Source: Pseudomonas sp. G2-4
GTDB taxonomy: Bacteria > Pseudomonadota > Gammaproteobacteria > Pseudomonadales > Pseudomonadaceae
DNA length: 64,000 nt
Assembly: GCF_030064125.1 (NCBI RefSeq)
Contig: NZ_CP125957.1
Coordinates: 1,860,001 to 1,924,000 of the forward strand
Direction: 5' to 3'
Shown here: one piece after another, positions 47,282-56,169 of the stretch
Numbering within the stretch: the stretch's first letter is position 1
Layout of the letters: the number at the start of each line of letters is the position of its first letter
Notes under the pieces: model-generated
What the model was told of the DNA's origin: nothing
Databases searched by the model: none
The model's input: only the letters and a program-made list of their open reading frames with translations
Translations under genes and position numbers: made by a program

Positions 47282-47614
47282 TTATCGCGAGAGCAGCAGC
47301 ACCAACTGATCAAAACGACTGTTCGCAACCCATCCCAGCAGACCGATGACCACCGCTGCCGCGCCGGCCGAATAGGCCAGCCTGTGGCGGATCACCTTTA
47401 CGTCGGTGCGGATTTCATCCATGTCTTTGCGGATGTATTTGAGGTGGGTTTCCAGTTCAACGACGCGCGGTTCCAAATCAATTCCTCCAGCGGGATTACT
47501 GCAACTTTTGCATTCGTTTCGAGTATCGGCCCGCCCAGTCCCAAAGGACGCGAGCTGCGGGGCCGAGATCTTGTATTCATGGCTACGCATGGGACGCTTC
47601 ATCCCTTTGGCCAT
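47282..47614 (-). CDS. Small coiled-coil plus membrane-anchor protein, unknown
   Basis: 110 residues from MAKGMKRPMRSHEY. A heptad-like segment VVELETHLKYIRKDMDEIRTD is followed by a C-terminal membrane segment AGAAAVVIGLLGWVA. The layout recalls small XhlA-like proteins, but there are no phage genes around. The start is uncertain: the frame runs to 47725, and an AGAGG lies 11 bases before the chosen ATG. Confidence 0.55.
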   Translation of the reverse strand: MAKGMKRPMRSHEYKISAPQLASFGTGRADTRNECKSCSNPAGGIDLEPRVVELETHLKYIRKDMDEIRTDVKVIRHRLAYSAGAAAVVIGLLGWVANSRFDQLVLLLSR

Positions 47615-47936
47615 AACTGTTCGAACCTCTGATCCGGCCCCAGCGGGCCGTGATGTATCCATCCATGAGTTAGCACATCCTTGTGTAAATGAGCGTTTTA
47701 AGGGTCCCGCACAACAGAATGCCAAGGTGTCTCAATATGGCTAGAGGGTCAATTGACCTGATTCGCCAAGTCTTGTAAGAAAATTCTTCGAATGGAGAAG
47801 TATTGATCGGGTGGGCTGCTCCGTCGTTTTTTCCTGGGCGTCGGATATCGTGTTTTTTATTAAATTGAGGCGAGCTGGGCTTTTTCGGGCAAATAAGCGG
47901 TCCCATTCCCAGAACCTTCCAGTGACGGAGACAACG

Positions 47937-48854
47937 ATGAGCAAAGGCAAGGCGCTGATGATTTTGCATGGCAAGCAAGCGCTCAACGACGAGGTTCGTA
48001 CCGCAGTGATGCTCAAGCGCAAGCAGGGCTGGGACCTGGCAGTACGGTTGACCTGGGAGGCCGGTGATGCCCGGCGATGCGTCGAAGAAGCGCTGGCCGC
48101 CGGTTACACGCGCCTGATTGCCGGTGGCGGTGACGGAACCTTGCGTGATATCGCCGAGGCAATTGTCCTCAAGTCGAGCGATGCCAGCCTGGTGTTGCTG
48201 CCGCTGGGCACTGCCAATGATTTTGCCCGGGCGGCGGGTGTCCCGCTGGAACCGGCCCAAGCACTGGACTTGCTGGATGTCGCGCCCCAGGCCGTTGATG
48301 TGGGCGAAGTCGGCGGCCAGATTTTCCTGAACATGGCGACAGGCGGTTTTGGCAGCCAGGTGACCGCGAACACCTCCGAAGACCTGAAGAAAGTCCTGGG
48401 AGGTGCCGCGTACCTGTTCACGGGCTTATCGCGCTTCAGTGAGCTGAGTGCGGCCTATGGCGAGTTGCAGGGCCCCGGCTTCCAATGGCAGGGCGATTTG
48501 CTGGCGCTGGGCATCGGTAATGGCCGGCAGGCCGGGGGTGGCCATGTGCTGTGCCCGGAGGCGCTGGCCGATGACGGATTGCTGGATATCAGCATCCTGC
48601 CGGCGCCTCAGGAAGTGGTCAGTACGTTGAAAGACTTGCTGGCCGGTGGCCTGGGCATCGACAACATGTTTGTGCGCGCCCGCTTGCCGTGGGTGGAGAT
48701 CAAGGTCGCCCAGGGCCTGGACATCAACCTCGATGGCGAACCCTTGGAGGTGAACAGCCTGCGCTTCACTGTGCGTGCAAAGGCGCTGCACCTGCACTTG
48801 CCATCCGATTCGCCTCTGCTTGGCGCGTCGGCGAGGCTCAATCGTCCAGGCTGA
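47937..48854 (+). CDS. yegS: YegS-like lipid kinase
   Basis: 305 residues of the diacylglycerol-kinase catalytic family. The ATP-binding motif is RLIAGGGDGTLRDIAEAI and LLPLGTANDFARAAG follows; the second half has GIGNGRQAGGGHVLCPEALADDGLLD. E. coli YegS phosphorylates phosphatidylglycerol in vitro. The start at 47937 has a CGGAG ribosome site. It overlaps the convergent regulator gene by 17 bases. Confidence 0.93.
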   Translation: MSKGKALMILHGKQALNDEVRTAVMLKRKQGWDLAVRLTWEAGDARRCVEEALAAGYTRLIAGGGDGTLRDIAEAIVLKSSDASLVLLPLGTANDFARAAGVPLEPAQALDLLDVAPQAVDVGEVGGQIFLNMATGGFGSQVTANTSEDLKKVLGGAAYLFTGLSRFSELSAAYGELQGPGFQWQGDLLALGIGNGRQAGGGHVLCPEALADDGLLDISILPAPQEVVSTLKDLLAGGLGIDNMFVRARLPWVEIKVAQGLDINLDGEPLEVNSLRFTVRAKALHLHLPSDSPLLGASARLNRPG

Positions 48855-49497
48855 TGATCTGTTCGCGCACCGCGAACAACACCAGCCCGGCCACGTCATG
48901 AATGTGTAGCCGTTTCATGATTTGTGCCCGGTGGGTTTCCACGGTCTTGATGCTCAGGCTCAGGCCGTTGGCAATTTCCCGGGTGGACTTGCCGCGCACG
49001 ATCAGCCGCAGTATTTCCAATTGGCGCGCGGTCAGGTTGTGGGTCTGGGCGGGGTCGGGCTGATGTTTCTGGACACGGGTCAGCGCCTGGTTGATCACGG
49101 TGTGGGCGATGGCGGGGCTCAGGTAGCGTTCGTCGTTGCGCAACGCCTCCAGGGCATGCTCCAGCTCGGTGGGGGTCGTGTCCTTGAGCAGATAGCCATG
49201 GGCGCCGGACTCCAGGGCCTGCATGATCAGCGCCGGATCGGTGTGCATCGACAGGATCAGCACCTTGCTGTGAGGGCGCACCTGCTTGAGCTGTCGCAAG
49301 GCGTCCAGGCCGCTGGTGTTTTTCATGGAGATGTCCAGCAGCACGATATCCGGAACCAGCCGTTCTACCAGCTCCAGCAATTGCGAGCCGTCATTGGCTT
49401 CGCCGATGACCGCATAGCCGGGAAGGTCCATGACCAGGGCGCGCACGCCGGCCCTGATCAGCGAATGGTCGTCTACCAGGAGCAAATTACAAATCAA
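48838..49497 (-). CDS. NarL-family response regulator
   Basis: 219 residues. Receiver with phospho-Asp55 (IVLLDISMKNTSGLD) and LuxR-type HTH (LTARQLEILRLIVRGKSTREIANGL, then SIKTVETHRAQIMKRL). Its start overlaps the histidine kinase stop by 4 bases, indicating a cognate pair. Targets unknown. Confidence 0.93.
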   Translation of the reverse strand: MICNLLLVDDHSLIRAGVRALVMDLPGYAVIGEANDGSQLLELVERLVPDIVLLDISMKNTSGLDALRQLKQVRPHSKVLILSMHTDPALIMQALESGAHGYLLKDTTPTELEHALEALRNDERYLSPAIAHTVINQALTRVQKHQPDPAQTHNLTARQLEILRLIVRGKSTREIANGLSLSIKTVETHRAQIMKRLHIHDVAGLVLFAVREQIISLDD

Positions 49498-50387
49498 TGG
49501 AGAACCTTATTCTTACTGGCTCGTTCCAGGGCTCGGGGCGCCCAGGGAAAGCGTGCTTCGATGTGTGTGCCTTTGCCGGCCGCGCTGATGACCTTGAGGG
49601 TGCCGCCCAATTGCTCGGCCCGCTCCGACATTCCGGCCATGCCGCGTTGGCCCTCGCGGGCGGGGTGGGCGGCGGGGACAAATCCCTGGCCATCGTCGCT
49701 GACCAGCAGCGTCAGTCCTTCGGGTAAGCGTTGCAGGCGCACCAGCAGATTCTTCGCTTGGGCATGGCGCAAGATGTTGGTGACCGCCTCCTGGGTGATT
49801 CGGAAGGCGGCGACCGTCATTTCCTCCGGAATACCTGTCATGCGCTGCTGGCAATCGAGGCTCCATTTCACCGGGGTGTTGGCCAGGGTCTTGAGCAAGT
49901 GCGCACGCAGGCAGGCTTCAAGTCCCAGGCTGGTCAGCTGCCGGGGGTTGAGGATCGCTGACACATCGCGGACCTTGTTCAGGGTTTCGTCCAGGGTTTC
50001 GCAGAGGATCGCGCATTGGCCCTGCAGTTCTTCCGGCATCCGGCGCTTGAGCCATTCGCTTTGCAATTTCGCCGCAGTCAGCAGCTGACCGATGTCGTCG
50101 TGCAATTCGCGGCTGAGTCGATGGCGCTCGTTTTCCTGGACCTCAAGTAACCGGTCGGCCAGTTCCTGGGGTTGGAACTTGATGGATTTGCGCGACAGCC
50201 GGTGGTGGATCCAGACACAGGTCATGGCCGCGACATTCAGTGCCAGCAGGCTCAATGGCACCGTATGGGCGAACAGATAAGTCAGCAGGCAGCCGAGGGC
50301 CGAGCAGATACACAATAATAATGTGAAGCGGCGGGCGTTTTCTCGGGAGGGAGGCCAGGTGATGAATGACTTGATGCTGGCATACAT
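49494..50387 (-). CDS. NarX/DegS-type sensor histidine kinase
   Basis: 297 residues. Two membrane segments (about 25-65) with almost no periplasmic loop, a HisKA_3 dimerisation domain with ENERHRLSRELHDDIGQLL (phospho-His in ELHDD), and an HATPase with DDGQGFVP and GQRGMAGMSERAEQLGG. It probably senses a membrane or cytoplasmic signal. The start is ambiguous (ATG 50387 or TTG 50402); neither has a clear ribosome site. Confidence 0.9.
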   Translation of the reverse strand: MYASIKSFITWPPSRENARRFTLLLCICSALGCLLTYLFAHTVPLSLLALNVAAMTCVWIHHRLSRKSIKFQPQELADRLLEVQENERHRLSRELHDDIGQLLTAAKLQSEWLKRRMPEELQGQCAILCETLDETLNKVRDVSAILNPRQLTSLGLEACLRAHLLKTLANTPVKWSLDCQQRMTGIPEEMTVAAFRITQEAVTNILRHAQAKNLLVRLQRLPEGLTLLVSDDGQGFVPAAHPAREGQRGMAGMSERAEQLGGTLKVISAAGKGTHIEARFPWAPRALERASKNKVLH

Positions 50388-50599
50388 AGCGGATGGAGCC
50401 AATGAATGTTCGCTGCGGGCAAGCCGGTCAGCGCATCTGACAGGCCGGGACGGGTAAACGTTTCAGGTCGAAGTCATCTTCAGTTGACGGTTTTTGCGCC
50501 GTTGTCTGAAACGACTGACGCGAGAGATAGTACCACTTCAATAATCGTTGGTCGCGCTTGGCATGGAGGCGAAAAAACTGTCATGGGCCAGGTACAGCA

Positions 50600-51070
50600 T
50601 CAGGCTTGTTCCTGCGGGTAGGGTACCAACCCCATCGGGCGCGGCGCTGGCAATGTCTCGCAGGGGTCCTGGCCTACCTGGACCGCAAATGCTTCGATCA
50701 GCGAGGTCTGTTCGCTGCTGTCCAGGCCGAGTTGGCCAGTGCTGTGATCGACCAGCTCCAGTTGCCAGGCCATCAGGGTGAAACAATCCTTGAGCGCGCC
50801 CAAGGCCTGATCATGCAGTTCCACGTGGTTTTGCGCATGGCTGAGCAAGCCATGGATATGCAAGGAGAACTCCGAAACGGCTTCCAGCGCCAGGGCATCG
50901 GCTTTGTTGGCGAGCTTCAGCAAAGTGCTGAGCATGCAATCGATGGCGTCCTTGTCGTTGCTGATCAGTTGCAAATGGCTCAGGCATTCCTCCGACTTGG
51001 CCAGAAGCGTCTCGGCTTCGGTCAAAAACTCAGGAAGGCGCTGACTCCAGTTCTTACGATCGTTCGGCAT
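50600..51070 (-). CDS. Unknown all-helical protein next to cheV
   Basis: 156 residues, starting MPNDRKNWSQRLPEFLTEAE at an ATG with a TTGGAG ribosome site. It is predicted helical throughout, with regular heptad-like Leu/Ala (ETLLAKSEECLSHLQLISND and later helices) and no membrane segment. The layout is compatible with an HPt-like four-helix bundle, but no HxxKG phospho-acceptor motif is seen. It is divergent from cheV. Confidence 0.7.
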   Translation of the reverse strand: MPNDRKNWSQRLPEFLTEAETLLAKSEECLSHLQLISNDKDAIDCMLSTLLKLANKADALALEAVSEFSLHIHGLLSHAQNHVELHDQALGALKDCFTLMAWQLELVDHSTGQLGLDSSEQTSLIEAFAVQVGQDPCETLPAPRPMGLVPYPQEQA

Positions 51071-51548
51071 GCTTGTCTCCAACATCATGTCAGGCGAAAG
51101 AAAATCGCGTGTGGCGAACGGCTGGACTTCACCGCCAACAACGAACGAAGACGAGTCGGCATATCGTTGCCGTTCGGCAATGACCAAATCGCAACCCATT
51201 GCATTGGCGGGATCGGCCGAAAGGCTGGAAATCCGAAGTCCTGCGGTCGCGCACAAAGGCCTGACTCCATTCAGCAATGAGAATGGCGTCACATTAATGG
51301 CTATTGGAAAGCGGGAATATCAGGTTGGACCTGATTGTTGCTAGGGGAATCCCTTACGCAAGGGAACCTTATGCGCAAACAGATGTCGCGCAGCGGGGGA
51401 AAAGGGCGGATTAAACCGTGAAGCCAGTAAAGCATGATGTTAATGTGACATCAACACCCTTCGTCGTATTTCATCTGGGGGTCAAGATTCGGCACATGCA
51501 GCCGATAGCCCTTTATAAGATTCATCCGAACAAGCCCAGGAGTCATCG
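51071..51548. other. Intergenic region upstream of cheV
   Basis: 478 bases between the divergent helical-protein gene and cheV. It includes the helical gene's promoter side, an inverted repeat TGATGT/ACATCA at 51435-51453, and the sigma-28 promoter of cheV. No gene is supported, although the minus frame stays open to 51292. Confidence 0.6.
51482..51507 (+). promoter_or_regulatory. FliA (sigma-28) promoter of cheV
   Basis: TCAAG, 14 bases, then GCCGATA, which matches the Pseudomonas FliA consensus. It lies 42 bases upstream of the cheV ATG, placing cheV in the late flagellar/chemotaxis regulon. Confidence 0.82.
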
Positions 51549-52472
51549 ATGGCCGGCATTCTCGATACAGTAGATCAGCGAACCCAACTGGTGGGTGAGA
51601 ATCGCCTGGAAATTCTCATGTTTCGCCTGGCGGGGCGACAGTTGTTCGCCATTAACGTATTCAAGGTCCAGGAAGTGCTGCAACTGCCGAAGCTGACGTT
51701 GATGCCGCAGCGCCATCCATTCGTGTGCGGCGTGGTCAATTTGCGCGGCCAGACGCTTCCGGTGATCGATCTGTCCCAGGCCATCGGCATGCGTCCGTTG
51801 GTGCCGGGGGCCAATAGCACCATCATCGTCACCGAATACAACCGTTCGGTTCAGGCATTTTTGGTGGGCGGCGTAGACCGCATCGTCAACATGAACTGGG
51901 AAGCCATCCTGCCGCCCCCGACCAGTGCCGGCCGTGAACATTACCTGACCGCCATCAGCAAGGTGGACGATCAGTTGGTGGAAATCATTGACGTGGAAAA
52001 AGTCCTGGCCGAGATCGTGCCATACAACGCCAAGGTCTCCCGGGAAAAACTCGAAGACCCGGTGCTGGAGCGCGCCCGCGGACGTGAAGTGCTATTGGTG
52101 GATGACTCCAACGTCGCGCTTTCCCAACTGCGCGACACCCTGGGTCAATTGGGGGTGAAGATGCACATCGCCAGTGACGGTCTGAAAGCCTTGAACATGC
52201 TCAAGGCCTGGGCCGATACCGGGGAGGTGATGACCGACAAGTTGCTGATGATCTTCACCGACGCGGAAATGCCCGAAATGGACGGCTATCGCCTGACGAC
52301 CGAGATCCGCAACGACCCGCGTCTGCGTGGGCTCTACGTGGTCCTGCACACCTCGCTGTCCGGCAGCTTCAACGATTCGATGGTCAAGAAGGTCGGCTGC
52401 GACAATTTCCTCTCCAAATTCCAGCCGGACAAGCTGGTCGATGTGGTGCGCCAGCGTTTGATGCTCGACTGA
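51549..52472 (+). CDS. cheV: Chemotaxis coupling protein CheV
   Basis: 307 residues. CheW domain (about 15-165; FRLAGRQLFAINVFKVQEVL and GVVNLRGQTLPVIDLSQAIG) fused to a receiver (about 178-307) with phospho-Asp238 in IFTDAEMPEMDGYRL. It links chemoreceptors to CheA, and receiver phosphorylation gives adaptation. It stands alone, outside a che operon, behind a sigma-28 promoter. Confidence 0.95.
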   Translation: MAGILDTVDQRTQLVGENRLEILMFRLAGRQLFAINVFKVQEVLQLPKLTLMPQRHPFVCGVVNLRGQTLPVIDLSQAIGMRPLVPGANSTIIVTEYNRSVQAFLVGGVDRIVNMNWEAILPPPTSAGREHYLTAISKVDDQLVEIIDVEKVLAEIVPYNAKVSREKLEDPVLERARGREVLLVDDSNVALSQLRDTLGQLGVKMHIASDGLKALNMLKAWADTGEVMTDKLLMIFTDAEMPEMDGYRLTTEIRNDPRLRGLYVVLHTSLSGSFNDSMVKKVGCDNFLSKFQPDKLVDVVRQRLMLD

Positions 52473-52543
52473 ATCCGGTGGTGGTTTGCTTCGATGGTTG
52501 GCTCGTATAAGGTGGCATTTTTTCGCCTCCAGGGAAGTTGACC

Positions 52544-53353
52544 ATGTTGCGGCTGAGTGCGCTGTATCGGTATCCGTTGAAGTCCGGCAAGGGCCAGCTC
52601 CTGCAAGGGATTGGCCTGGATAAGCTCGGGTTGGATGGTGACCGGCGCTGGATGCTGGTGGACGAGGGTACCGGTCGTTTCCTGACCCAACGCGCCGTGG
52701 CGAAGATGAGCCAGCTCTCGGCCTTGTGGAATGAGGCGGGCGGCTTGACGCTCAGCGCGCCAGGCTACGGCACCGTCGACGTGTCGCTGCCGGTTGTTCT
52801 TGAAGAGCAGCGACGCGGGGTTATCATCTGGCGCGACACTTTGCGTGTGCCGGATGCCGGTGACGAGGCGGCGGCCTGGGTCAGCGAATTCATCGGCCAT
52901 CCTACCCGGCTGGTGCATGTGCCGGTGGAACTGGCACGTACCACCGCGGCGGGTTATGGCAAGGATGATGACAAGGTCGCCTTTGCCGATGGCTTCCCGT
53001 TGCTGTTGATCGGCCAGGCTTCACTGCTGGACCTGTCGAATCGAGTCGGTCGCCCGCTGGAGATGCTGCGCTTTCGGCCCAATCTGGTGGTCGAGGGCAG
53101 TGAGGCGTTTGCCGAGGACGGCTGGAAGCGGATCCGTATTGGCGAGGTAGAGTTTCGAGTGGTCAAGCCGTGCTCGCGCTGCATCATGACCACGGTCGAT
53201 CCTCAAACCGGCGAGCGCGATCCGAGCCGCGAACCTTTCGCGACGCTGCAGCAGTATCGTTCGACACCGGACGGTGCGATGTTCGGCCAGAACCTGGTCA
53301 ACGACGGTAACGGTCGGCTTGAAGTCGGCATGCCGGTCGAAGTGCTCGAATAA
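52544..53353 (+). CDS. MOSC-domain protein, YcbX type
   Basis: 269 residues. An N-terminal MOSC_N beta-barrel (LRLSALYRYPLKSGKGQLLQ) precedes the MOSC domain with the conserved Cys in VVKPCSRCIMTTVDP, which ligates molybdenum. YcbX-like proteins reduce N-hydroxylated bases. No C-terminal ferredoxin domain is present, so it is shorter than E. coli YcbX. It would use cofactor made by mobA-moaB-moeA nearby. The start at 52544 follows AGGGAAG. Confidence 0.88.
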   Translation: MLRLSALYRYPLKSGKGQLLQGIGLDKLGLDGDRRWMLVDEGTGRFLTQRAVAKMSQLSALWNEAGGLTLSAPGYGTVDVSLPVVLEEQRRGVIIWRDTLRVPDAGDEAAAWVSEFIGHPTRLVHVPVELARTTAAGYGKDDDKVAFADGFPLLLIGQASLLDLSNRVGRPLEMLRFRPNLVVEGSEAFAEDGWKRIRIGEVEFRVVKPCSRCIMTTVDPQTGERDPSREPFATLQQYRSTPDGAMFGQNLVNDGNGRLEVGMPVEVLE

Positions 53354-53371
53354 AACAGCCTATTCGAAATG

Positions 53372-53405
53372 AAAAATGCCCGTGTCGTTGGACGCGGGCA
53401 TTTTT
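53372..53405. terminator. Bidirectional terminator between ycbX-like and ppnP
   Basis: AAAAATGCCCG/CGGGCATTTTT long stem with GTC/GAC closing the inner part. A and T tracts on both sides serve both convergent genes. Confidence 0.9.
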
Positions 53406-53420
53406 ATTTACGGAGCAGGC

Positions 53421-53705
53421 TCAGCCGCGATATTCGCACAGGTAAGCTGTGTCTACGGCCACCTTGAGCTGGAATTTGCTGTTGGCCGGTACATTGAACT
53501 GGCTGCCGGCCGCGAAGGTTTCCCAATCGTTGCCGTCAGGCAGTTTCACGGTCAGGGCGCCGGAGACGACGTGCATGATCTCTCGCTGGGCTGTGCCGAA
53601 TTCGTATTCGCCCGGTGCCATGACGCCGATGGTCGCAGGGCCTTCGGCAGTGCCAAAAGCGATCGACTTGACGGTGCCGTCGAAGTACTCGTTGACTTTA
53701 AACAT
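53421..53705 (-). CDS. ppnP: Pyrimidine/purine nucleoside phosphorylase PpnP
   Basis: 94-residue cupin of the PpnP (DUF1255, YaiE) family, which phosphorolyses diverse nucleosides. Conserved segments are [42 protein letters not shown] and [13 protein letters not shown]. The start at 53705 matches the family length. Confidence 0.93.
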   Translation of the reverse strand: MFKVNEYFDGTVKSIAFGTAEGPATIGVMAPGEYEFGTAQREIMHVVSGALTVKLPDGNDWETFAAGSQFNVPANSKFQLKVAVDTAYLCEYRG

Positions 53706-53797
53706 GGGCGATTCCTCGAAAAGGGCTGAAAAAGGCCGGCCAGTATGCACAAGGCTTCAACACACGTCATCTGCCGCGCCGGGTTGTGTCCCGCGGC

Positions 53798-54340
53798 TCA
53801 ACCTGGAAGCACCAGGGGCAGTAACCGCGCCGTATTGCGCGCATCTTCCAGGGCACGGTGCTGTTGACCGCAGAATTGCAGGCCCGCCAGTTGCAGCGCG
53901 CCATTGAGCCCCAGCGGTCGTTCCAGGCGCCGGACCTTGGCGAAGCGCTGTTTGAGATTCATATGCGGTATATGGCCCAGGACACTGTGCAACTGCTGGT
54001 GCTGCCACTCCTGAAGCAGTTGCTGGCGGTCGTAATCACCCCAACTGACCCAGCTTTCCAGGTTCGAGCTATAGGGTGCCAGCCAGCGTTCGAACGCCGG
54101 CCAGACCTCGGTCAACGGTGCGGCGCTGTCGATGTTGGCCTGGGTGATGTGGGTCAGTTCGCGACAGAAAGGCGTGAGCAGCGGTCGTCTCAGGGGCCGC
54201 ACGAAACGCTGGAAGTGATCCACCTCACGGCCGTCACGGTTCACCAAAGTGGCGCCGATTTCGATAATTTCCATTTCGGTTACCGGCCAACCCCCTTCAT
54301 CGGTGGTGGCCTCCAGATCAATCACCAGCCAGTGAGGCAT
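53798..54340 (-). CDS. DEDDh 3'-5' exonuclease
   Basis: 180 residues. Exo I motif WLVIDLEATTD with E in MEIIEIGATLV, Exo II around WGDYDRQQL, and Exo III HRALEDARNTARLL giving the DEDDh arrangement. It is similar to KapD/ERI-1-like exonucleases, which trim RNA or DNA ends. Start MPHWLVIDLEATT; longer frames are not family-like. Confidence 0.87.
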   Translation of the reverse strand: MPHWLVIDLEATTDEGGWPVTEMEIIEIGATLVNRDGREVDHFQRFVRPLRRPLLTPFCRELTHITQANIDSAAPLTEVWPAFERWLAPYSSNLESWVSWGDYDRQQLLQEWQHQQLHSVLGHIPHMNLKQRFAKVRRLERPLGLNGALQLAGLQFCGQQHRALEDARNTARLLPLVLPG

Positions 54341-54581
54341 TGCAGGGTTCCCGGTATCGGCGTACTGATGGGTCTGAGCGTAGTCAAACCCAGCGCATCC
54401 GCCTAGTGCCTGTTTCGACCTGCAACAAAACCTGGTGGTCAAGCGCCGAGCCGCGCCAATGTCGTCCGTTCTTCGTCCCAAGCGCTTGCTAGGTTGCCCC
54501 GGCCAGCTTAAATTGCCCGCGCCACCTCGGCGGTTTGCTGCCGTGGCCGCACGTTGATCGATCGACTGTAGGAGAGAACGG

Positions 54582-55208
54582 GTGGACGAGCAAAAAGCCC
54601 TGAGCGTGATGCGTGAGCTGGTCGACCACGGGCAATTGACCGATCCGGACAGCGCTCGCGGCAAACTGCTCCAGACCGCCGCTCACCTGTTTCGCAACAA
54701 AGGCTTCGAACGTACCACGGTGCGTGACCTGGCGAGCGCCGTGGGTATTCAGTCGGGCAGTCTCTTTCACCACTTCAAAAGCAAGGACGACATCCTGCGC
54801 ACGGTGATGGAGGAAACCATTCGCTACAACACCGCATTGATGCGTGCAGCCCTGGCCGAGGCGGGCAGCGTGCGTGAACGCGTGCTGGCATTGATCCGCT
54901 GCGAATTGCAGTCGATCATGGGCGGCAGCGGTGAGGCGATGGCGGTGCTGGTCTATGAATGGCGCTCGTTATCCGAGGAAGGACAAAGGCAAGTGCTGGC
55001 CTTGCGTGATATTTATGAGGACTTGTGGCTCGAGGTCTTGGGCCAGGCCAAGGAAGCCGGGTATATTCGCGGTGACGTGTTCATTACTCGGCGTTTCCTC
55101 ACCGGCGCGTTGTCCTGGACCACGACCTGGTTTCGCGCCGAAGGCAGCCTGAGCCTCGATGAGCTGGCCGAGCAGGCCCTGATCCTGGTGCTTGAAGAAA
55201 AACAATAA
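54582..55208 (+). CDS. TetR/AcrR-family regulator
   Basis: 208 residues. N-terminal TetR HTH (KGFERTTVRDLASAVGIQSG then SLFHHFKSKDDILR) and a C-terminal ligand domain (about 90-200). GTG start. Its end overlaps an open frame leading into the solute-binding protein; the targets are unknown. Confidence 0.88.
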   Translation: MDEQKALSVMRELVDHGQLTDPDSARGKLLQTAAHLFRNKGFERTTVRDLASAVGIQSGSLFHHFKSKDDILRTVMEETIRYNTALMRAALAEAGSVRERVLALIRCELQSIMGGSGEAMAVLVYEWRSLSEEGQRQVLALRDIYEDLWLEVLGQAKEAGYIRGDVFITRRFLTGALSWTTTWFRAEGSLSLDELAEQALILVLEEKQ

Positions 55209-55323
55209 TCAAGCGGTGCTTTCCAAGGGCCGTGCGCTGGCTAAGCGGCTGAAACCACCTAGCTTGATAGTAGTGATGGGTACTTTTGGGGAGTGGGTTA
55301 TCTTGACGTTTTCATCGATAGGG

Positions 55324-56100
55324 ATGACCTCGCGTGTTGTGCTGGCCGTACTGGCCATTTTCTTGACGTTGTCGGCTGAAGCGGCGCAACTGGTCCGGAT
55401 CGGCGCAGCCCATTTTCCGCCCTACACCGTTCGCCCCGAGAATGGTGCCGACACCGGCCTGTTGCCGCAAATGATCGAAGCCTTGAATCGATTGCAAACC
55501 GACTACCAGTTCGTACTGGTGCCGACTTCGATTCCGCGCCGTTTCAATGATTTCAAGCAAGGCCGGGTCGATATGGCGATTTTCGAGAACCCGGACTGGG
55601 GCTGGCAGGACGTGCCGCATACCGCGGTCGACATGGGCCTGGAAGATGCCGAGATCTTTGTAGCCCAGCGCCAGCCGGATCGACAGCAGAGTTATTTCGA
55701 GGACTTGAGGGGCAAGCGCCTGGCCCTGTTCAGCGGTTACCACTACGCCTTTGCCGAATTCAACGCCGATCCCAAGTTCTTGACTGGCCAATTCAACGCC
55801 ACGCTGACGTATTCCCACGACAGCAACCTGCTGATGGTGTTGCGAGGACGAGCGGACGTTGCACTGGTGACCCGTTCGTATCTTAACGATTATGTGTTGC
55901 GCAATCCCGACGTCGGCCCGCAGTTGCTGGTGTCTGAACGGATCGATCAGGTTTACCACCATTACGCGCTGATCCGGCCAAAGGCACCGATCTCGGCCGA
56001 AGCGTTTGGGCAGCTGCTGCAGAAACTGCGGGATAACGGCCAGTTGCTGGCGATTTTCAGCCCCTACCAAATTGCCCTGGTGCCGACGCATTCTCATTGA
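55324..56100 (+). CDS. Periplasmic solute-binding protein, family 3-like
   Basis: 258 residues with a signal peptide (MTSRVVLAVLAIFLTLSAEA). The mature protein has the type 3 SBP pattern VRIGAAHFPPYTVRPENG and FNDFKQGRVDMAIFENPDW. No ABC permease is next to it, so it may be an orphan sensor or binding protein. The start is uncertain: the frame is open to 55192, overlapping the TetR gene; I prefer the Met that gives a clean signal peptide. Confidence 0.75.
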   Translation: MTSRVVLAVLAIFLTLSAEAAQLVRIGAAHFPPYTVRPENGADTGLLPQMIEALNRLQTDYQFVLVPTSIPRRFNDFKQGRVDMAIFENPDWGWQDVPHTAVDMGLEDAEIFVAQRQPDRQQSYFEDLRGKRLALFSGYHYAFAEFNADPKFLTGQFNATLTYSHDSNLLMVLRGRADVALVTRSYLNDYVLRNPDVGPQLLVSERIDQVYHHYALIRPKAPISAEAFGQLLQKLRDNGQLLAIFSPYQIALVPTHSH

Positions 56101-56169
56101 TGCGCCACTAAATTTCCGTTCCTGGCTCACGTCACACGTTGACTACCGACGAATACGCGAGCTCCTTCC

